From Bombella saccharophila (GTDB lineage Bacteria; Pseudomonadota; Alphaproteobacteria; Acetobacterales; Acetobacteraceae), in contig NZ_JANIDW010000001.1 of the NCBI RefSeq assembly GCF_026385475.1, positions 620,001 through 684,000 of the forward strand: 64,000 bases of DNA, in the 5' to 3' direction. The notes beneath the pieces were generated by a model. The model was not told the DNA's origin. It made no database searches and was given only the letters and a program-made list of their open reading frames with translations. The position numbers and the translations under genes are program-made. Positions 46,155 through 57,092 of this stretch are shown in pieces (the first letter of the stretch is position 1; each line of letters starts with the position of its first letter).

Positions 46155-47128
46155 TGTCTTTTGCGAACCCCTCCTCCCCTAAACAAAGAAACAAAAACCG
46201 TCCGGTTTTTGATCCTGATCATCTTTTTGCGCAGGAAGAGCCTAGCACGCGCGATACATTCGTGGATCAATTACGTATTCGCTTGCGTGCGTTAGCCCTC
46301 TTATTCTGGGCGGCATGTGGGTGTATTGGCCAAGGGACATGCCTCCTCTTACCAGGGAAGATGTTCCGCCGTTTTCCACTCTTTTTCTGGACAGTAGCCT
46401 GCCGAATCCTCAATATAAAAGTGCGGACTATTGGCAAGATGGAAGGCTCACTGACGCTGCGCCCTGATGGGCGGCGTGTTATTTATGTCGCTAATCATAG
46501 CTCATGGTTGGATGTCCTCGTACTGGGCAAGGTGCTGCCTGCCTTCTTCATCGCTAAGCAAGAAGTCCGCCATTGGCCATTGATTGGTTATTTAACCTAT
46601 CTGGGCCGGACAATTTTCATTAATCGCAACCGGCAAGAAGCTGGGCAGGATGTGCAGGAGGTTATTAACCAACTCCGCAAAGGGTATAATATCGCCTTCT
46701 TCCCGGAGGGGACGACCTCAAAAGGGACACAGCTTTTACCCTTTATGTCCTCCCTTTTTGCCATTGCTAAACCTGTACGCCGGCGTGATGACCCAACAGA
46801 AGATGACCATCCAACCTGCCTTATCCAACCCGTAACTGTTACTTATGACCGCTTAGAAGGGCTACCTGTCGGGCGGCATAGGCGGTCCTTCGTCTTCTCA
46901 TGGTTTGGTGATATGGATTTCGGCCCCCATCTTGTGGGCTTAACACGGTGGCGTTCTATGCGCGCAACGGTCCTCTTTCATCCTCCTCTAAAGCCGGAGG
47001 ATTTCCCCTCCCGTAAGGCACTCTCTAACGCAGCTCGCGCGGCTATCGAACAAGGGAATGAGGACCTCCGGCAAAATCGCCTCCCAGAGGACCATCTCCT
47101 CCCCACAACCGACCATACTGACCATTAA
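46154..47128 (+). CDS. 1-acyl-sn-glycerol-3-phosphate acyltransferase (PlsC-like)
   Basis: A 324-residue acyltransferase with the HX4D catalytic motif in [14 protein letters not shown] near residue 117 and FPEGTTSKG near 192. A hydrophobic segment (about 48-70) precedes the domain. The family adds the second acyl chain to lysophosphatidic acid on the cytoplasmic face of the inner membrane. The N-terminal 40 residues are charged and extra relative to E. coli PlsC. A lipid A or ornithine-lipid acyltransferase role is also possible, but motifs and length favour PlsC. It precedes miaB by 23 bases and may be co-transcribed. Confidence 0.9.
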   Translation: MSFANPSSPKQRNKNRPVFDPDHLFAQEEPSTRDTFVDQLRIRLRALALLFWAACGCIGQGTCLLLPGKMFRRFPLFFWTVACRILNIKVRTIGKMEGSLTLRPDGRRVIYVANHSSWLDVLVLGKVLPAFFIAKQEVRHWPLIGYLTYLGRTIFINRNRQEAGQDVQEVINQLRKGYNIAFFPEGTTSKGTQLLPFMSSLFAIAKPVRRRDDPTEDDHPTCLIQPVTVTYDRLEGLPVGRHRRSFVFSWFGDMDFGPHLVGLTRWRSMRATVLFHPPLKPEDFPSRKALSNAARAAIEQGNEDLRQNRLPEDHLLPTTDHTDH

Positions 47129-47151
47129 CGGATAATCACACCTCTCTACTT

Positions 47152-48537
47152 ATGCCAGAACAGCTCACCCCCTCCCCCGCTCGCGGTCTGCACATCATCA
47201 CATGGGGCTGTCAGATGAATGTTTATGACAGTGCGCGTATGGCAGATGTGTTGCGCCCGCTCGGTTATAGTCCGGTAGATAGTCCTGACCATGCCGATAT
47301 GATTATCCTCAATACCTGCCATATTCGTGAAAGAGCAGCAGAGAAGGTGTTTTCCGAGCTAGGGCGTCTGCGGCAAATCCGGGAAGCGCGCAAATTAGAG
47401 GGCAAGCAAACCCTCATTGCCGTTGCGGGCTGTGTTGCTCAAGCGGAAGGGAAAGAGCTTCTTGCCCGCGCTCCTTATGTGGACCTCGTCCTCGGCCCAC
47501 AAACCTATCATCGCTTACCGGAAATGGTCGCCCGCATTGCGCGTGCTGGCGGTAGTGTGATTGATACAGACTTCCCCGTTGAATCGAAGTTCGACCTTCT
47601 ACCGGAGGATGCCGCCCCACAGAATGAGGGCAACCTCACCGCCTTTCTGACCATTCAGGAAGGATGCGATAAGTTTTGTTCCTTCTGCGTAGTCCCTTAC
47701 ACACGCGGGGCAGAAACAAGCCGCCCTGTAGCCTCCATCCTTGCTGAGGCGGAGCGACTTGTCGCCAGTGGGGTGAAAGAAATTACCCTGTTAGGACAAA
47801 ATGTAAACGCCTTCCATGGGGAATGGCAGGACGGTATCGCCAGCCTGCCAGAGCTTGCCGCATTGCTCCATGAGCGGATTCCCGCGCTCAAACGCCTGCG
47901 CTATGTTACGTCTCATCCGCGCGATATGGAGCAAGCCCTGATTGATGCTCATCGCGATAACCCCATCTTCATGCCTTATTTGCATCTCCCTGTGCAGAGT
48001 GGCTCCGACAAAGTGCTTAAAGCCATGAATCGTGGCCATACAGCAGATGAATATCGCGACATCATCCGTAAATTAAGGGCAGCTCGGCCTGACATTGCAC
48101 TAACATCGGACTTTATTGTCGGCCATCCGGGGGAAACGGATGAGGATTTTGAGGCAACAATGCAACTGGTCCGTGATGTGCGCTTTGCCAGTGCCTATAG
48201 CTTTAAATACTCCCAACGCCCTGGCACACCTGCTGCGGGACAGCCCTTCCAAGTGGCAGAAGATGTAAAAGAAAAACGCCTCGCAGCCCTGCAAGCCCTC
48301 CTTAGAGAGCAGCAAGATGCCTTCAATGCGTCTCTGATTGGCACAGTTCAGGATATTCTTGTAACGGGAATCGGTCGTAAACCAGGGCAGCTAAATGGAC
48401 GCTCGCCTTACCTTCAGCCTGTGCATTTTGAGGGCGACCCTGCCCTTATTGGGCAGATTGTGAAGGTACATATTACGACCCCCTTCACCAATTCCCTCGG
48501 TGGTCATCTCTCTAAACAAGAAGGCACAACCATTTGA
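47152..48537 (+). CDS. miaB: tRNA-2-methylthio-N6-dimethylallyladenosine synthase
   Basis: A 461-residue radical SAM methylthiotransferase that modifies A37 of tRNAs reading UNN codons. The auxiliary cluster cysteines are in [18 protein letters not shown] and AGCVAQAEG. The radical SAM cluster is [15 protein letters not shown] near residue 173. A C-terminal TRAM domain follows. Length and the order miaB-phoH-ybeY-corC are standard in alphaproteobacteria. No strong ribosome binding site is seen upstream. Confidence 0.98.
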   Translation: MPEQLTPSPARGLHIITWGCQMNVYDSARMADVLRPLGYSPVDSPDHADMIILNTCHIRERAAEKVFSELGRLRQIREARKLEGKQTLIAVAGCVAQAEGKELLARAPYVDLVLGPQTYHRLPEMVARIARAGGSVIDTDFPVESKFDLLPEDAAPQNEGNLTAFLTIQEGCDKFCSFCVVPYTRGAETSRPVASILAEAERLVASGVKEITLLGQNVNAFHGEWQDGIASLPELAALLHERIPALKRLRYVTSHPRDMEQALIDAHRDNPIFMPYLHLPVQSGSDKVLKAMNRGHTADEYRDIIRKLRAARPDIALTSDFIVGHPGETDEDFEATMQLVRDVRFASAYSFKYSQRPGTPAAGQPFQVAEDVKEKRLAALQALLREQQDAFNASLIGTVQDILVTGIGRKPGQLNGRSPYLQPVHFEGDPALIGQIVKVHITTPFTNSLGGHLSKQEGTTI

Positions 48538-49592
48538 GCAGCTCTGCTGAAGGATATCGCACGACAACCTTGCGATTTGAGGATAACCAAAGGCTGCAAA
48601 ACGTCCTTGGGGACCATGACCGCCACCTCATCCGCCTAGAGCAAGGGACAGGAACACGGCTTGTGTGCCGTGGCAACCGTGTTGCCATCTCTGGCGAAAA
48701 TGACGCTGTAGAGCGGGCACAAGCCGTGCTACACGCACTCTATAAGCAAGCAGGGAACGGCATGACGGTCGATAGTGAACAGGTTGATGGCGTGATTCGC
48801 CTCACCGCGCTCCCTTCTCATCGCCGGGCAGTGCAAAATCCTGCCCCCCATACCCAAGATGACGCCTTACCGCCAGGGGTTCTACCGCAAATACAAACCA
48901 AACGGGGGGTTATTTCGCCACGCTCTCCGGGTCAGATGCACTATATGCAGGCTCTTGCTCGCAAAGAGCTTGTCTTTGGCCTTGGCCCAGCAGGAACGGG
49001 GAAAACGTATCTCGCTGTAGCGCAAGCGGTGGCTCTCTTCCAAGCAGGGCAGGTGGACCGGATTATCCTCTCCCGCCCTGCGGTGGAAGCAGGCGAGCGG
49101 CTCGGCTTCCTCCCCGGTGATATGCGAGAAAAAATCGACCCATATCTCCGCCCACTTTATGACGCCTTGCATGACATGATGCCCGGGGATCAAGTCAGTC
49201 GCCGCATGGCTAGTGGCGAGATTGAAGTCGCCCCCCTCGCCTTCATGCGGGGGCGGACGTTAGCTCATGCCTATGTCATTCTTGATGAAGCCCAAAATAC
49301 CACCTCAGCTCAGATGAAGATGTTCCTCACCCGTATGGGGCCGGGGACCCGTATGGCAATTACGGGAGATATGAGCCAAATTGACCTCCCCCGTGGGGTC
49401 ACCTCTGGCTTGCGTGATGCTGTTACAACTCTTGAAGGGGTAAAAGGTATTTCTATTTGCCCCCTCACCGCGGCGGATGTGGTCCGTCATCCTCTTGTCG
49501 CACGCATTGTAGAAGCTTACGATCGCCACGCAGATGAGACCTCTCACCCCTACCGGACGCATCATGAAACGCCCTATCGCCCCACGCGCTGA
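48534..49592 (+). CDS. phoL: PhoH-like ATPase (PhoL)
   Basis: A 352-residue PhoH-family P-loop ATPase. An N-terminal KH-like region (about residues 1-90) binds nucleic acid in other members. Walker A is GPAGTGKTY near residue 155 and Walker B is VILDEAQNT near 247. The start is TTG, overlapping the miaB stop (ATTTGA), with AAGAAGG upstream. The family is linked to RNA metabolism with YbeY, whose gene follows. The role is not fully known, though the gene order is highly conserved. Confidence 0.94.
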   Translation: MSSSAEGYRTTTLRFEDNQRLQNVLGDHDRHLIRLEQGTGTRLVCRGNRVAISGENDAVERAQAVLHALYKQAGNGMTVDSEQVDGVIRLTALPSHRRAVQNPAPHTQDDALPPGVLPQIQTKRGVISPRSPGQMHYMQALARKELVFGLGPAGTGKTYLAVAQAVALFQAGQVDRIILSRPAVEAGERLGFLPGDMREKIDPYLRPLYDALHDMMPGDQVSRRMASGEIEVAPLAFMRGRTLAHAYVILDEAQNTTSAQMKMFLTRMGPGTRMAITGDMSQIDLPRGVTSGLRDAVTTLEGVKGISICPLTAADVVRHPLVARIVEAYDRHADETSHPYRTHHETPYRPTR

Positions 49593-50082
49593 GATTATCG
49601 TTTCCGACCCTCGTTGGCGTGCTAGCGTGGGAAATATCGAACAGCTCGTCCAACGCACATGCCAGATGGTTCAGCGTTATGGGATGATATTCGCACCAGG
49701 TGCGCCGGGGCCTTCATTTGTCTTTTCGGATAATCGGCATATTCAACGGCTGAATACACAATTCCGCGGTAAGAACAAACCAACTAATGTTCTTACATTC
49801 GAGCCACCGTCTCCCCTTCTGGGGGGCGATATTATTCTTGCTTATCAAACCATGCAGCGCGAGGCTGAACAGGGGCGTAAGAGCCTGCGGGAACATACAA
49901 CGCATCTTCTTGTTCACGGGTTGCTTCATCTTGCTGGTTATGACCATCATCACCCCAGTGAGGCCCGCAAGATGGAAGGGTTAGAGACCTTCATCCTCCG
50001 CCGGATGGGCCTCCCAGACCCATGGAAGCCACGCCTACAAGGCCATATGTCAGCCCCTGCTCCTCTCATTTTATCGCGTTAA
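49564..50082 (+). CDS. ybeY: Endoribonuclease YbeY
   Basis: A 172-residue metalloenzyme needed for 16S rRNA 3' maturation and 70S quality control. The zinc motif HGLLHLAGYDHH near residue 117-128 is diagnostic, and the NVLTFEP stretch precedes it. Either of two ATG starts is possible: 49534, which overlaps phoL by 59 bases, or 49564, which overlaps by 29. Neither has a clear ribosome binding site. The shorter is given because the first conserved residues come soon after it. Confidence 0.94.
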   Translation: MKRPIAPRAEIIVSDPRWRASVGNIEQLVQRTCQMVQRYGMIFAPGAPGPSFVFSDNRHIQRLNTQFRGKNKPTNVLTFEPPSPLLGGDIILAYQTMQREAEQGRKSLREHTTHLLVHGLLHLAGYDHHHPSEARKMEGLETFILRRMGLPDPWKPRLQGHMSAPAPLILSR

Positions 50083-50099
50083 GGAAGACCGCTCTTACA

Positions 50100-50984
50100 A
50101 TGAAACTTTTCAATCGCAAGGCCCGTACCAAGACTATTAGGCAGCAAATTGCTGACCTTGTCCGGGAAGCTGCCAGCCTTGGAAAGAATAGCCACGAAAC
50201 ACCAGAACTCGACCGGCAAGAGCGCGCGCTCATCATGAATGTGCTGCGCCTACGCACTAGCACCGCTGATGATGTTATGATCCCCAGAGCGGACATCATC
50301 GCCATGTCCGATGACCTCTCATTTGATGAAGCCTTAGCCCTCATGCGAGAGGAAAATCATTCCCGTATGCCTGTCTATCATGGCGAGTTAGACGATATTA
50401 TCGGGATGATTCATGTTAAAGACCTCGTAGCCCATATCGGAACGGACGAACCTTTCCGCCTACGCGCGCTTTTGCGCCAACCTCTTTTGGTAGCTCCTAG
50501 TATTCCCGTTTTGGACCTCCAGCTCCAAATGCGCCAACGCCGGACACATATGGCCCTCGTCATTGATGAATATGGCAGTATTGATGGCCTCGTCACGATT
50601 GAAGACCTTATCGAAACCATTGTGGGCGATATTTCTGATGAGCATGATGAGCCTGTCACAACCCCATGGTTCAACCGCCCTGATGGTACCATAGACCTTG
50701 ATGCCCGCCTCACCGTCCAAGAGCTTGAAGAGCGTCTTGGCCCTATCCTCACACGTGAAGAGCGTGAAGCCGAAATTGAAACAGTGGGCGGTTTAGTCTT
50801 TCACCTTGCCGAGCATGTTCCCGCGCGTGATGAAGTCCTCGCTCATCCTAGCGGGTTGGAATTTCGTGTTATTGATTCTGATGCGCGGCATATCCTTACA
50901 TTACGGATGCGCGTTCCCCCGCATCTTAGACGCCAGCCTCCTACGGCTGAGGGTCAAGCAGCAAACACACCTTCTCCCTCTTGA
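50100..50984 (+). CDS. corC: CorC/HlyC-type CBS-domain protein
   Basis: A 294-residue soluble protein with a pair of CBS domains (RADIIAMSDDLSFDEAL near residue 60 and VIDEYGSIDGLVTIEDLIE near 160) and the C-terminal CorC-HlyC FAD-like domain (about 210-290). Members are linked to Mg2+/Co2+ handling and often act with ybeY and lnt. The frame extends back to 50022, but the ATG at 50100 begins the conserved sequence MKLFNRKAR and is preferred. Classic hemolysin activity is not implied. Confidence 0.92.
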   Translation: MKLFNRKARTKTIRQQIADLVREAASLGKNSHETPELDRQERALIMNVLRLRTSTADDVMIPRADIIAMSDDLSFDEALALMREENHSRMPVYHGELDDIIGMIHVKDLVAHIGTDEPFRLRALLRQPLLVAPSIPVLDLQLQMRQRRTHMALVIDEYGSIDGLVTIEDLIETIVGDISDEHDEPVTTPWFNRPDGTIDLDARLTVQELEERLGPILTREEREAEIETVGGLVFHLAEHVPARDEVLAHPSGLEFRVIDSDARHILTLRMRVPPHLRRQPPTAEGQAANTPSPS

Positions 50985-51069
50985 CGGCAGGGCTATCTTG
51001 CCGTTCATGTTCGCCTAGCGTGGTCTCCTAGACCTCTGCCCCACCTATTGCCATCGCAAAGGAGCTACC

Positions 51070-51699
51070 ATGTCCACCCAATCTTCTCTCTCCCGCCGTA
51101 ACCTCCTTATGGGGGGCGCTACCCTGCTCGCTGCTCCCTTCATCACGATGGGCCGTGCCCACGCACAAGCTGCACAAGACCCACGCATGGGCCCGCGCAT
51201 TATTGGTAATCCGCAAGCGCCTATCCTCGTGCAAGAGTGGTTCTCCCTCACTTGCACCCATTGCGCTCATTTCGCGACAGAATTATTCCCCAAAATTAAA
51301 GAGCAATTCATCGATACAGGGAAGGTTCGTTTTCAATTCCACGATTTCCCACTAGACCAAGTCGCCCTCATCGCCGCTATGGTTGCACGCTCCCTGCCAG
51401 AGGAGCGTTATGTACCCTTCATTGAATCTCTGTTCTCCCGACAAATGCAATGGGCCTTCTCCGGCAATGACCCGGTCGCTCACCTTAGGCAAGAAGCCGC
51501 TTTAGCGGGCATCGCTCCGGCTGAGTTTGATAAAATCAGCAAGGATATGAGCTTTGGTCAGGCTCTTTATCAGCAGACACAAAAAGAGGGCCAAGAGTAC
51601 GAAATTAAAGGGACGCCTTATTTCCGCTTCAATAATACCCCTTATGCGCAAGACCCCGAAACGGTGGAAAAATTTGCGGAGCTTGTCAGTAAGGCCTAA
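51070..51699 (+). CDS. DsbA-like thioredoxin-fold protein with Tat-type signal
   Basis: A 209-residue protein with a twin-arginine signal (SRRNLLMGGATLLAAPF, residues 8-24) and cleavage near AHA at residue 32. The active site is Cys62-Thr-His-Cys65, followed by the DsbA helical insertion and a GTPYFRF cis-proline loop near residue 180. It should introduce or isomerise disulfide bonds in the periplasm. AAAGGAG precedes the ATG. It precedes smc by 40 bases, a linkage seen in other alphaproteobacteria. Confidence 0.9.
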   Translation: MSTQSSLSRRNLLMGGATLLAAPFITMGRAHAQAAQDPRMGPRIIGNPQAPILVQEWFSLTCTHCAHFATELFPKIKEQFIDTGKVRFQFHDFPLDQVALIAAMVARSLPEERYVPFIESLFSRQMQWAFSGNDPVAHLRQEAALAGIAPAEFDKISKDMSFGQALYQQTQKEGQEYEIKGTPYFRFNNTPYAQDPETVEKFAELVSKA

Positions 51700-51739
51700 A
51701 AGGCTCTCACTCACCTCATCCCAGCGTTTATAGGGTGCA

Positions 51740-54700
51740 ATGACACAACATAAGGCGATCACAACCCGCCTCGATATTGTTGGCTTCAAAAGCTTTGCTG
51801 ATGAGGTCCATCTGGATATCCTCCCCGGCCTAACGGGGATTGTCGGCCCTAATGGCTGCGGCAAATCTAATATTGTCGAAGCCTTACGCTGGACCATGGG
51901 GGAAAGCTCCGCCCGCGCCTTACGCGGCGGGGATAGTGATGACCTCATTTTTGCGGGTACAGGCAGTCGCCCTGCGCGTAACCTAGCCCGTGTCACGCTT
52001 CATCTTGCCGAGGCTACGGGCCTTGCTCCCGCCCCCTTCCACCAAGCAGGAGAGTTAGAAGTCTCCCGCCAAGCAGAGCGTGGGACAGGTAGCACCTACC
52101 GTATTAATAATCGGGTCATGCGCGCGCGGGATGTGCAAACCATCTTTGCCGACCTTTCCTCTGGGGCGCGTAGCTCCTCTATCATCAGCCAAAATCGTGT
52201 TAGCCAGCTTATTGCCGCTAAGCCGGAGGAAAGACGCCTCTTATTGGAAGAAGCTGCGGGCATTAGTGGCCTCTATGTACGCCGCCGTGATGCGGAACTT
52301 AAACTCCGCCAAGCAGAAGCAAACCTAGAGCGCGCTGAAGAACACCGCCAAAGCCTTGAGCAACAACTCACCACATTAGCTCGCCAGTCAGAAAAAGCAC
52401 AAACTTACCGCGCTGTTTCAGAGGAAATCCGCCAGCATGAGCGTTCTCTCCTCATCCTCCAACATGCCCGTGCGGAACAGCTTGTCCAAACCCGCCGCAC
52501 CGCTTTGGACAAAGCGCAAGAGACACTCACTAAGAATGATGCAGCCCTAAAAGAAGCCCAAGAGCAGCTTGCCCAAAAAACACACTCGCTCCAGCAAAAA
52601 GAGGATGAACACGCAGCCCTGCGCCCTCGTTTGGAGCAGCATCGCATCCATATTGAGGTCGCCCAGGCCTCTCTCCAGCATCAACGGCAGGCCTCTGAGG
52701 ACCACGCACGCCAAAAAGCCCAACTTGATGAAGACATAGCCCGCCTTAAAGAGGACCTGCACCGCCTTGACGGCCAGCAAAAAGACGCCCAACAGACATT
52801 AGAGGACCTCACCGCTCAGCAACATACGCTCAACGCGCAACACCCAACTATAACAGAGCAAATTGCCACTCTACGCACCCAAGAGACCGAGCAACACACC
52901 CAACTTGAGAGCGCATCATCCCAGTATCATACCGGGTTGCTCCAGCAAGAACGGTTACAAAGCCGCCAACAAGCTCTCGCTCGGCAAATCTCAGATGATT
53001 GCAACACATTAGACCATCTCAAAGCTGAACTGAAACGCCTTGAAGATGACTGCGCGCAACACACCCCTACGGACGATGCTGCCCAACATGTAGCGGATGC
53101 TATAACCGAGGCAAAGCAGCAAGACGAACAAGCCCATGAAGCGGCAGAACATTTCCAAGAGCAACGCCTCATCACAGAGCGTGCCCAACGAGATGTACAG
53201 GAAATGCGCGCGCATCTACAGCAGCTTCAGCAGCGGGAGGAGGAGCTTACACAACGCTTCACCAAACAGAAGGCGCGCCTTACAGCAGAGCAAGCACAAG
53301 CCAAACACACCCAAGCCGCCTTGCTGGATGACCACGCCAAAGCAGCCCTTCATCAAACCCAACAAACCGCCCAACAAGCCGCCCATAAAGCGACGGAGGT
53401 GGAGCAGGCCCTCACACAACGCCGCCAAGAGGCTGAAAAATGCTGGTTAGACGAGCAAGCCGAAACAGAAAAACAACAACAACGCCGCACCTCTTTGCAG
53501 CACAATATCACCCGCCTCGCCGAACAACTAAAGGCACAAGCGGCACGCTCTGCTACATTACAAGCCGCTCTTGAGGATGTTCATGCCAAAGCCATCCCTC
53601 ATCATGCGCTTGAGGAAGCGCAAAAAAACCTCGCATCATTAGAGGCTCAAAGCACAAGCCAACATAACGCGATTGAAGAAACGGAAGCCCAGCTTGCTAC
53701 ACAACAGCACGCTACGCAGAAAGCACAAACGCTCCTCCGTGACATAGATACGGCTTTACTCCGCCATAAAGGCGAATATGAAGGGCTACAGCAAAGCCTT
53801 GCAAGCAGCTTAAAAACCATTCCTCACCCTGTGATGGAGCAACTCCACATCCCAGAGGAGCTTATCAATGCTTTGGCCAGTGCCCTAACTGATGGTTTAG
53901 AGGCCTCTTTGCCACAAGCTGATGCCCCTCTGGCAGATACCCCACGGCAATGGTGTTTATTACCCGATGATGGGGCTACCCTGCGGCCTGCTCCTGCCAT
54001 CGCCGCCCTCCCTTGTTTGGCTGCTCTTATTAACGCCCCGGCCCCTCTTAGTCGGGCTCTCCATGCTATCTTTTTGCTTGATACGCCAGAAGATGGCCCA
54101 AATTTGCAAACCCAGCTACAACCGGGGCAATCGCTTGTTACAAAAGATGGGGCGTTATGGCGATGGGATGGTTTTATCCGCCAGCCGAACAGCCCTACTG
54201 CTGAAATGATTCGCCTTCAGCATGTTCAAAAACTAAAGAAAACAGCCCATCTTATTGAAAAACTGACACAAGATTATAATGCCCAAAAACAGATAACCAC
54301 ACAAAGCGCACATCAATGCGCGGTGCTGGAACATACGCTAAAGGACTTACGCGACAACTATACCACAATGCGTGAGGATTATGCTCAACAACGTCACGCG
54401 CTGGAGGGGCTAAAACAACGCCATGCGTTGCATCAAGACCAACTTGCCCTCATCAACCATGAGGTCCAAACCCATGAGGCGCACATTGCACAGATAAAGG
54501 CCGAACATCATGCTGCACAGGAGGCTTTAACCGCACTCCCACCCCCAAAAGCTGAACCCTCAGAAGCCGCTCTGACGCTTAAAACACTACAAGCTGAAGA
54601 ACAAGCCGCCCGCGAGGCGTTAGAACAAGCCCGCGCCCGCGCACAAGAGGCAACCACACACCAACAGCAAGCTCTCTTTCAGGATGACGCACGTCTTACA

Positions 54701-56287
54701 CGCTTAAAGGAAATAGAGCAAAATATCGCCCAGCTTACGCAAGAGCTGGAGGACATCACAGCCCAAAAACACGCTTTAGAAGCAGAACGCGCCAAGAGCG
54801 ACCTCCCCGCACGCCAAGCTTGTTACGAAGACGCTCATTCCGCCCTTCAACAGGCGCAAAGCACCGCAGAGGCAGCGGCTAAGCATGCTGCAGAAGCACG
54901 CCAAAACGCCACGCAGCTAGAGCAGGCTTTGCAGGAAAAGAAACGCTTGCTCACAGGATTGCAAGCGCGCCGCGATGGGTTGGTCCAGCATATTCAATCA
55001 AGTGAGGCTACACTCACGACACGTCAGCAGGAAGAACGAACTTGCCAAGCAGAGCAAGCCGCCCTACCGGACCTCTCTGCCCTAAAAGAAACGGTGGATC
55101 GCCTCACTGAGCACCTCAACCATACACAAGAGGCCCTCAGACGCGCGCATGGCAAACGCCACGCCCTTACCCAGCAACTTTCCCTTCTCAAAGAACGTGA
55201 GGAGCATCTAAACCACACCTATCAGCAAGCAAAAGACCGCCAAAATCAGCTTAATATGCAGCTTCAAGACCTCACAGAGCGTCAGGCTGCCTTACAAAAA
55301 ACAGCCTCCGCGCAAAAAGATGACGATAGCCTCGCGCGCCATGAGCAACAGCTTCAACGCGATAGTGAAGCCCTTAAACAGCTAGAAGAGCAAGAGCAAA
55401 CACTCCTAGCCACTCTTGCCCAAGCACGACAGCATCTCCAAGAACAGCAAACCCTGTTAGAGCATCATCAAGACGGGGCACATCGCTATCGTGAAGACAC
55501 AATCCGCCTTAATGAGCGGCTCGCCCAAGCTCAAGAGGCCCTAGCCCTCCTCCAACATGAGACCCCTTTGCCTGACGATGCCGAAGCCCCAGAGACACTC
55601 TCGGCAGACACAGAGCAAGCTTTACGACAAACCCTCAAACGCGCGAACAAGAGACGTGATGAGCTAGGGGCTGTTAATCTCTGCGCTGAGGAGGAATTCC
55701 GCACTGCCCAAGAGGAAGCAGAACGAATCACTAAAGAGCATCAAGACCTCTCCACGGCCATTGCCCGGCTGCGCGGTGGAGTTGGGGCTATCAATCGTGA
55801 AGGCCGTCAACGTCTTATGGCCGTCTTTACCGATATTAACACCCATTTCCAAACGCTGTTCACCCGGATGTTTAATGGGGGGCAAGCACATTTGCAGATG
55901 GTCGGCAGTGATGACCCGCTCGAAGCTGGGTTGGAGATTTTTGCCCAACCACCGGGTAAGAAGCTCTCTACCCTCTCGCTCCTTTCTGGTGGGGAGCAAG
56001 CCCTTACGGCCTTATCGCTCATTTTTGCCGCCTTCCATTGCACTCCAGCCCCCATCTGCGTGCTTGATGAGGTCGATGCCCCTTTAGATGATGCTAATGT
56101 GGAACGTTTCTGCACCTTATTACGCGATATGACAGAACAAACCAAAACGCGCTTTTTAGTCATTACCCATCACCAACTCACAATGGCTCATATGGACCGG
56201 CTCTACGGCATTACAATGCAAGAGCGCGGAGTGAGTCGTCTCCTCTCCGTCAATCTTGATGAAAGTATCCGCATGGTAAATGGTTGA
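51740..56287 (+). CDS. smc: Chromosome partition protein SMC, unusually long
   Basis: A 1515-residue condensin subunit. The Walker A motif GPNGCGKSN is at residues 36-44; the C-terminal signature LSGGEQALTALSL lies near 1420 and the Walker B PICVLDEVDAPLDDAN near 1446. A hinge region at about 690-850 interrupts two long coiled coils that are rich in Gln, His, Ala and Glu. SMC organises the chromosome with ScpA and ScpB. It is about 300 residues longer than the usual 1150-1200, and the extra length is in the coiled coils. Such long SMCs are found in acetic acid bacteria. Confidence 0.95.
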   Translation: MTQHKAITTRLDIVGFKSFADEVHLDILPGLTGIVGPNGCGKSNIVEALRWTMGESSARALRGGDSDDLIFAGTGSRPARNLARVTLHLAEATGLAPAPFHQAGELEVSRQAERGTGSTYRINNRVMRARDVQTIFADLSSGARSSSIISQNRVSQLIAAKPEERRLLLEEAAGISGLYVRRRDAELKLRQAEANLERAEEHRQSLEQQLTTLARQSEKAQTYRAVSEEIRQHERSLLILQHARAEQLVQTRRTALDKAQETLTKNDAALKEAQEQLAQKTHSLQQKEDEHAALRPRLEQHRIHIEVAQASLQHQRQASEDHARQKAQLDEDIARLKEDLHRLDGQQKDAQQTLEDLTAQQHTLNAQHPTITEQIATLRTQETEQHTQLESASSQYHTGLLQQERLQSRQQALARQISDDCNTLDHLKAELKRLEDDCAQHTPTDDAAQHVADAITEAKQQDEQAHEAAEHFQEQRLITERAQRDVQEMRAHLQQLQQREEELTQRFTKQKARLTAEQAQAKHTQAALLDDHAKAALHQTQQTAQQAAHKATEVEQALTQRRQEAEKCWLDEQAETEKQQQRRTSLQHNITRLAEQLKAQAARSATLQAALEDVHAKAIPHHALEEAQKNLASLEAQSTSQHNAIEETEAQLATQQHATQKAQTLLRDIDTALLRHKGEYEGLQQSLASSLKTIPHPVMEQLHIPEELINALASALTDGLEASLPQADAPLADTPRQWCLLPDDGATLRPAPAIAALPCLAALINAPAPLSRALHAIFLLDTPEDGPNLQTQLQPGQSLVTKDGALWRWDGFIRQPNSPTAEMIRLQHVQKLKKTAHLIEKLTQDYNAQKQITTQSAHQCAVLEHTLKDLRDNYTTMREDYAQQRHALEGLKQRHALHQDQLALINHEVQTHEAHIAQIKAEHHAAQEALTALPPPKAEPSEAALTLKTLQAEEQAAREALEQARARAQEATTHQQQALFQDDARLTRLKEIEQNIAQLTQELEDITAQKHALEAERAKSDLPARQACYEDAHSALQQAQSTAEAAAKHAAEARQNATQLEQALQEKKRLLTGLQARRDGLVQHIQSSEATLTTRQQEERTCQAEQAALPDLSALKETVDRLTEHLNHTQEALRRAHGKRHALTQQLSLLKEREEHLNHTYQQAKDRQNQLNMQLQDLTERQAALQKTASAQKDDDSLARHEQQLQRDSEALKQLEEQEQTLLATLAQARQHLQEQQTLLEHHQDGAHRYREDTIRLNERLAQAQEALALLQHETPLPDDAEAPETLSADTEQALRQTLKRANKRRDELGAVNLCAEEEFRTAQEEAERITKEHQDLSTAIARLRGGVGAINREGRQRLMAVFTDINTHFQTLFTRMFNGGQAHLQMVGSDDPLEAGLEIFAQPPGKKLSTLSLLSGGEQALTALSLIFAAFHCTPAPICVLDEVDAPLDDANVERFCTLLRDMTEQTKTRFLVITHHQLTMAHMDRLYGITMQERGVSRLLSVNLDESIRMVNG

Positions 56288-56354
56288 CCTTCAGCCATTA
56301 TCATCAGAGAATTAGCCCCCTTTTTGAGTAGTTGAAGGCTGAGTTACCAAAACC

Positions 56355-57092
56355 GTGAACGAGCGACCTATTTTCTCTGAACCACGGCTTGCCGAATCGG
56401 TTTTATCCCGCATTCGCAAGTATGGGCTGCGCGTTGTCGGAGACGTCCACGGTGACCTCAATGCTTTTCGTCACGCTATCGCAACAAAGCGTTTTATCAT
56501 TCAACTTGGCGACCTTGTGGACCACGGGCCTGACAGTGCTGGCGTGTTAGAAACAATGCTGGACTTGCTCGAAACAAAAAAAGGCATGTTTGTCCTCGGC
56601 AATCATGACCGCAAATTAGGCCGTGCTTTAGAAGGGAGACGTTTAAGGCGCGACCTTCCTTTAGAAAGCACATTACAGCAGATCCACGCCTCCCCTATGG
56701 AGGACCTCGCCCAACGTGCTTATTCCGCTGTTTCCGAAGCTCCAGCATGGCAACGCCTTGGCAATTTACTGTTTGTTCATGGGGGATTTCATACAGCTAT
56801 GCTCTCCGGCCCCCCACCTGCGACAGGCCTTGCTGATATGTCCGCCCCGCTATCACGCGCACTCTTTGGAGAAACTACAAGCCGCCTCCAACCTGATGGC
56901 TACCCAGAACGCCGATTAAGTTGGATAAACCGCATACCAGAAGGCATTACAGTTTATGTAGGCCATGATAGACGCTCCCTTGATGGCCGCCCCCTTTACA
57001 AAACAGGGCGTCTGGGTGGTAAGGCTGTATTTATGGACCTTGGTGCTGGTAAAGGCGGGCATCTCGCATGGATTGATCTCAATGACCTCTAA
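56355..57092 (+). CDS. PPP-family metallophosphatase
   Basis: A 245-residue phosphatase. The PPP motifs are in order: GDVHGDLNA near residue 37, GDLVDHG near 64, GNHDRK near 95, HGGF near 145 and GHDRRS near 200. Bacterial members act as protein Ser/Thr phosphatases or as diadenosine tetraphosphatases (ApaH), and these cannot be told apart here. The start is GTG, without a strong ribosome binding site. It overlaps the chorismate mutase gene by 11 bases. Confidence 0.86.
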   Translation: MNERPIFSEPRLAESVLSRIRKYGLRVVGDVHGDLNAFRHAIATKRFIIQLGDLVDHGPDSAGVLETMLDLLETKKGMFVLGNHDRKLGRALEGRRLRRDLPLESTLQQIHASPMEDLAQRAYSAVSEAPAWQRLGNLLFVHGGFHTAMLSGPPPATGLADMSAPLSRALFGETTSRLQPDGYPERRLSWINRIPEGITVYVGHDRRSLDGRPLYKTGRLGGKAVFMDLGAGKGGHLAWIDLNDL

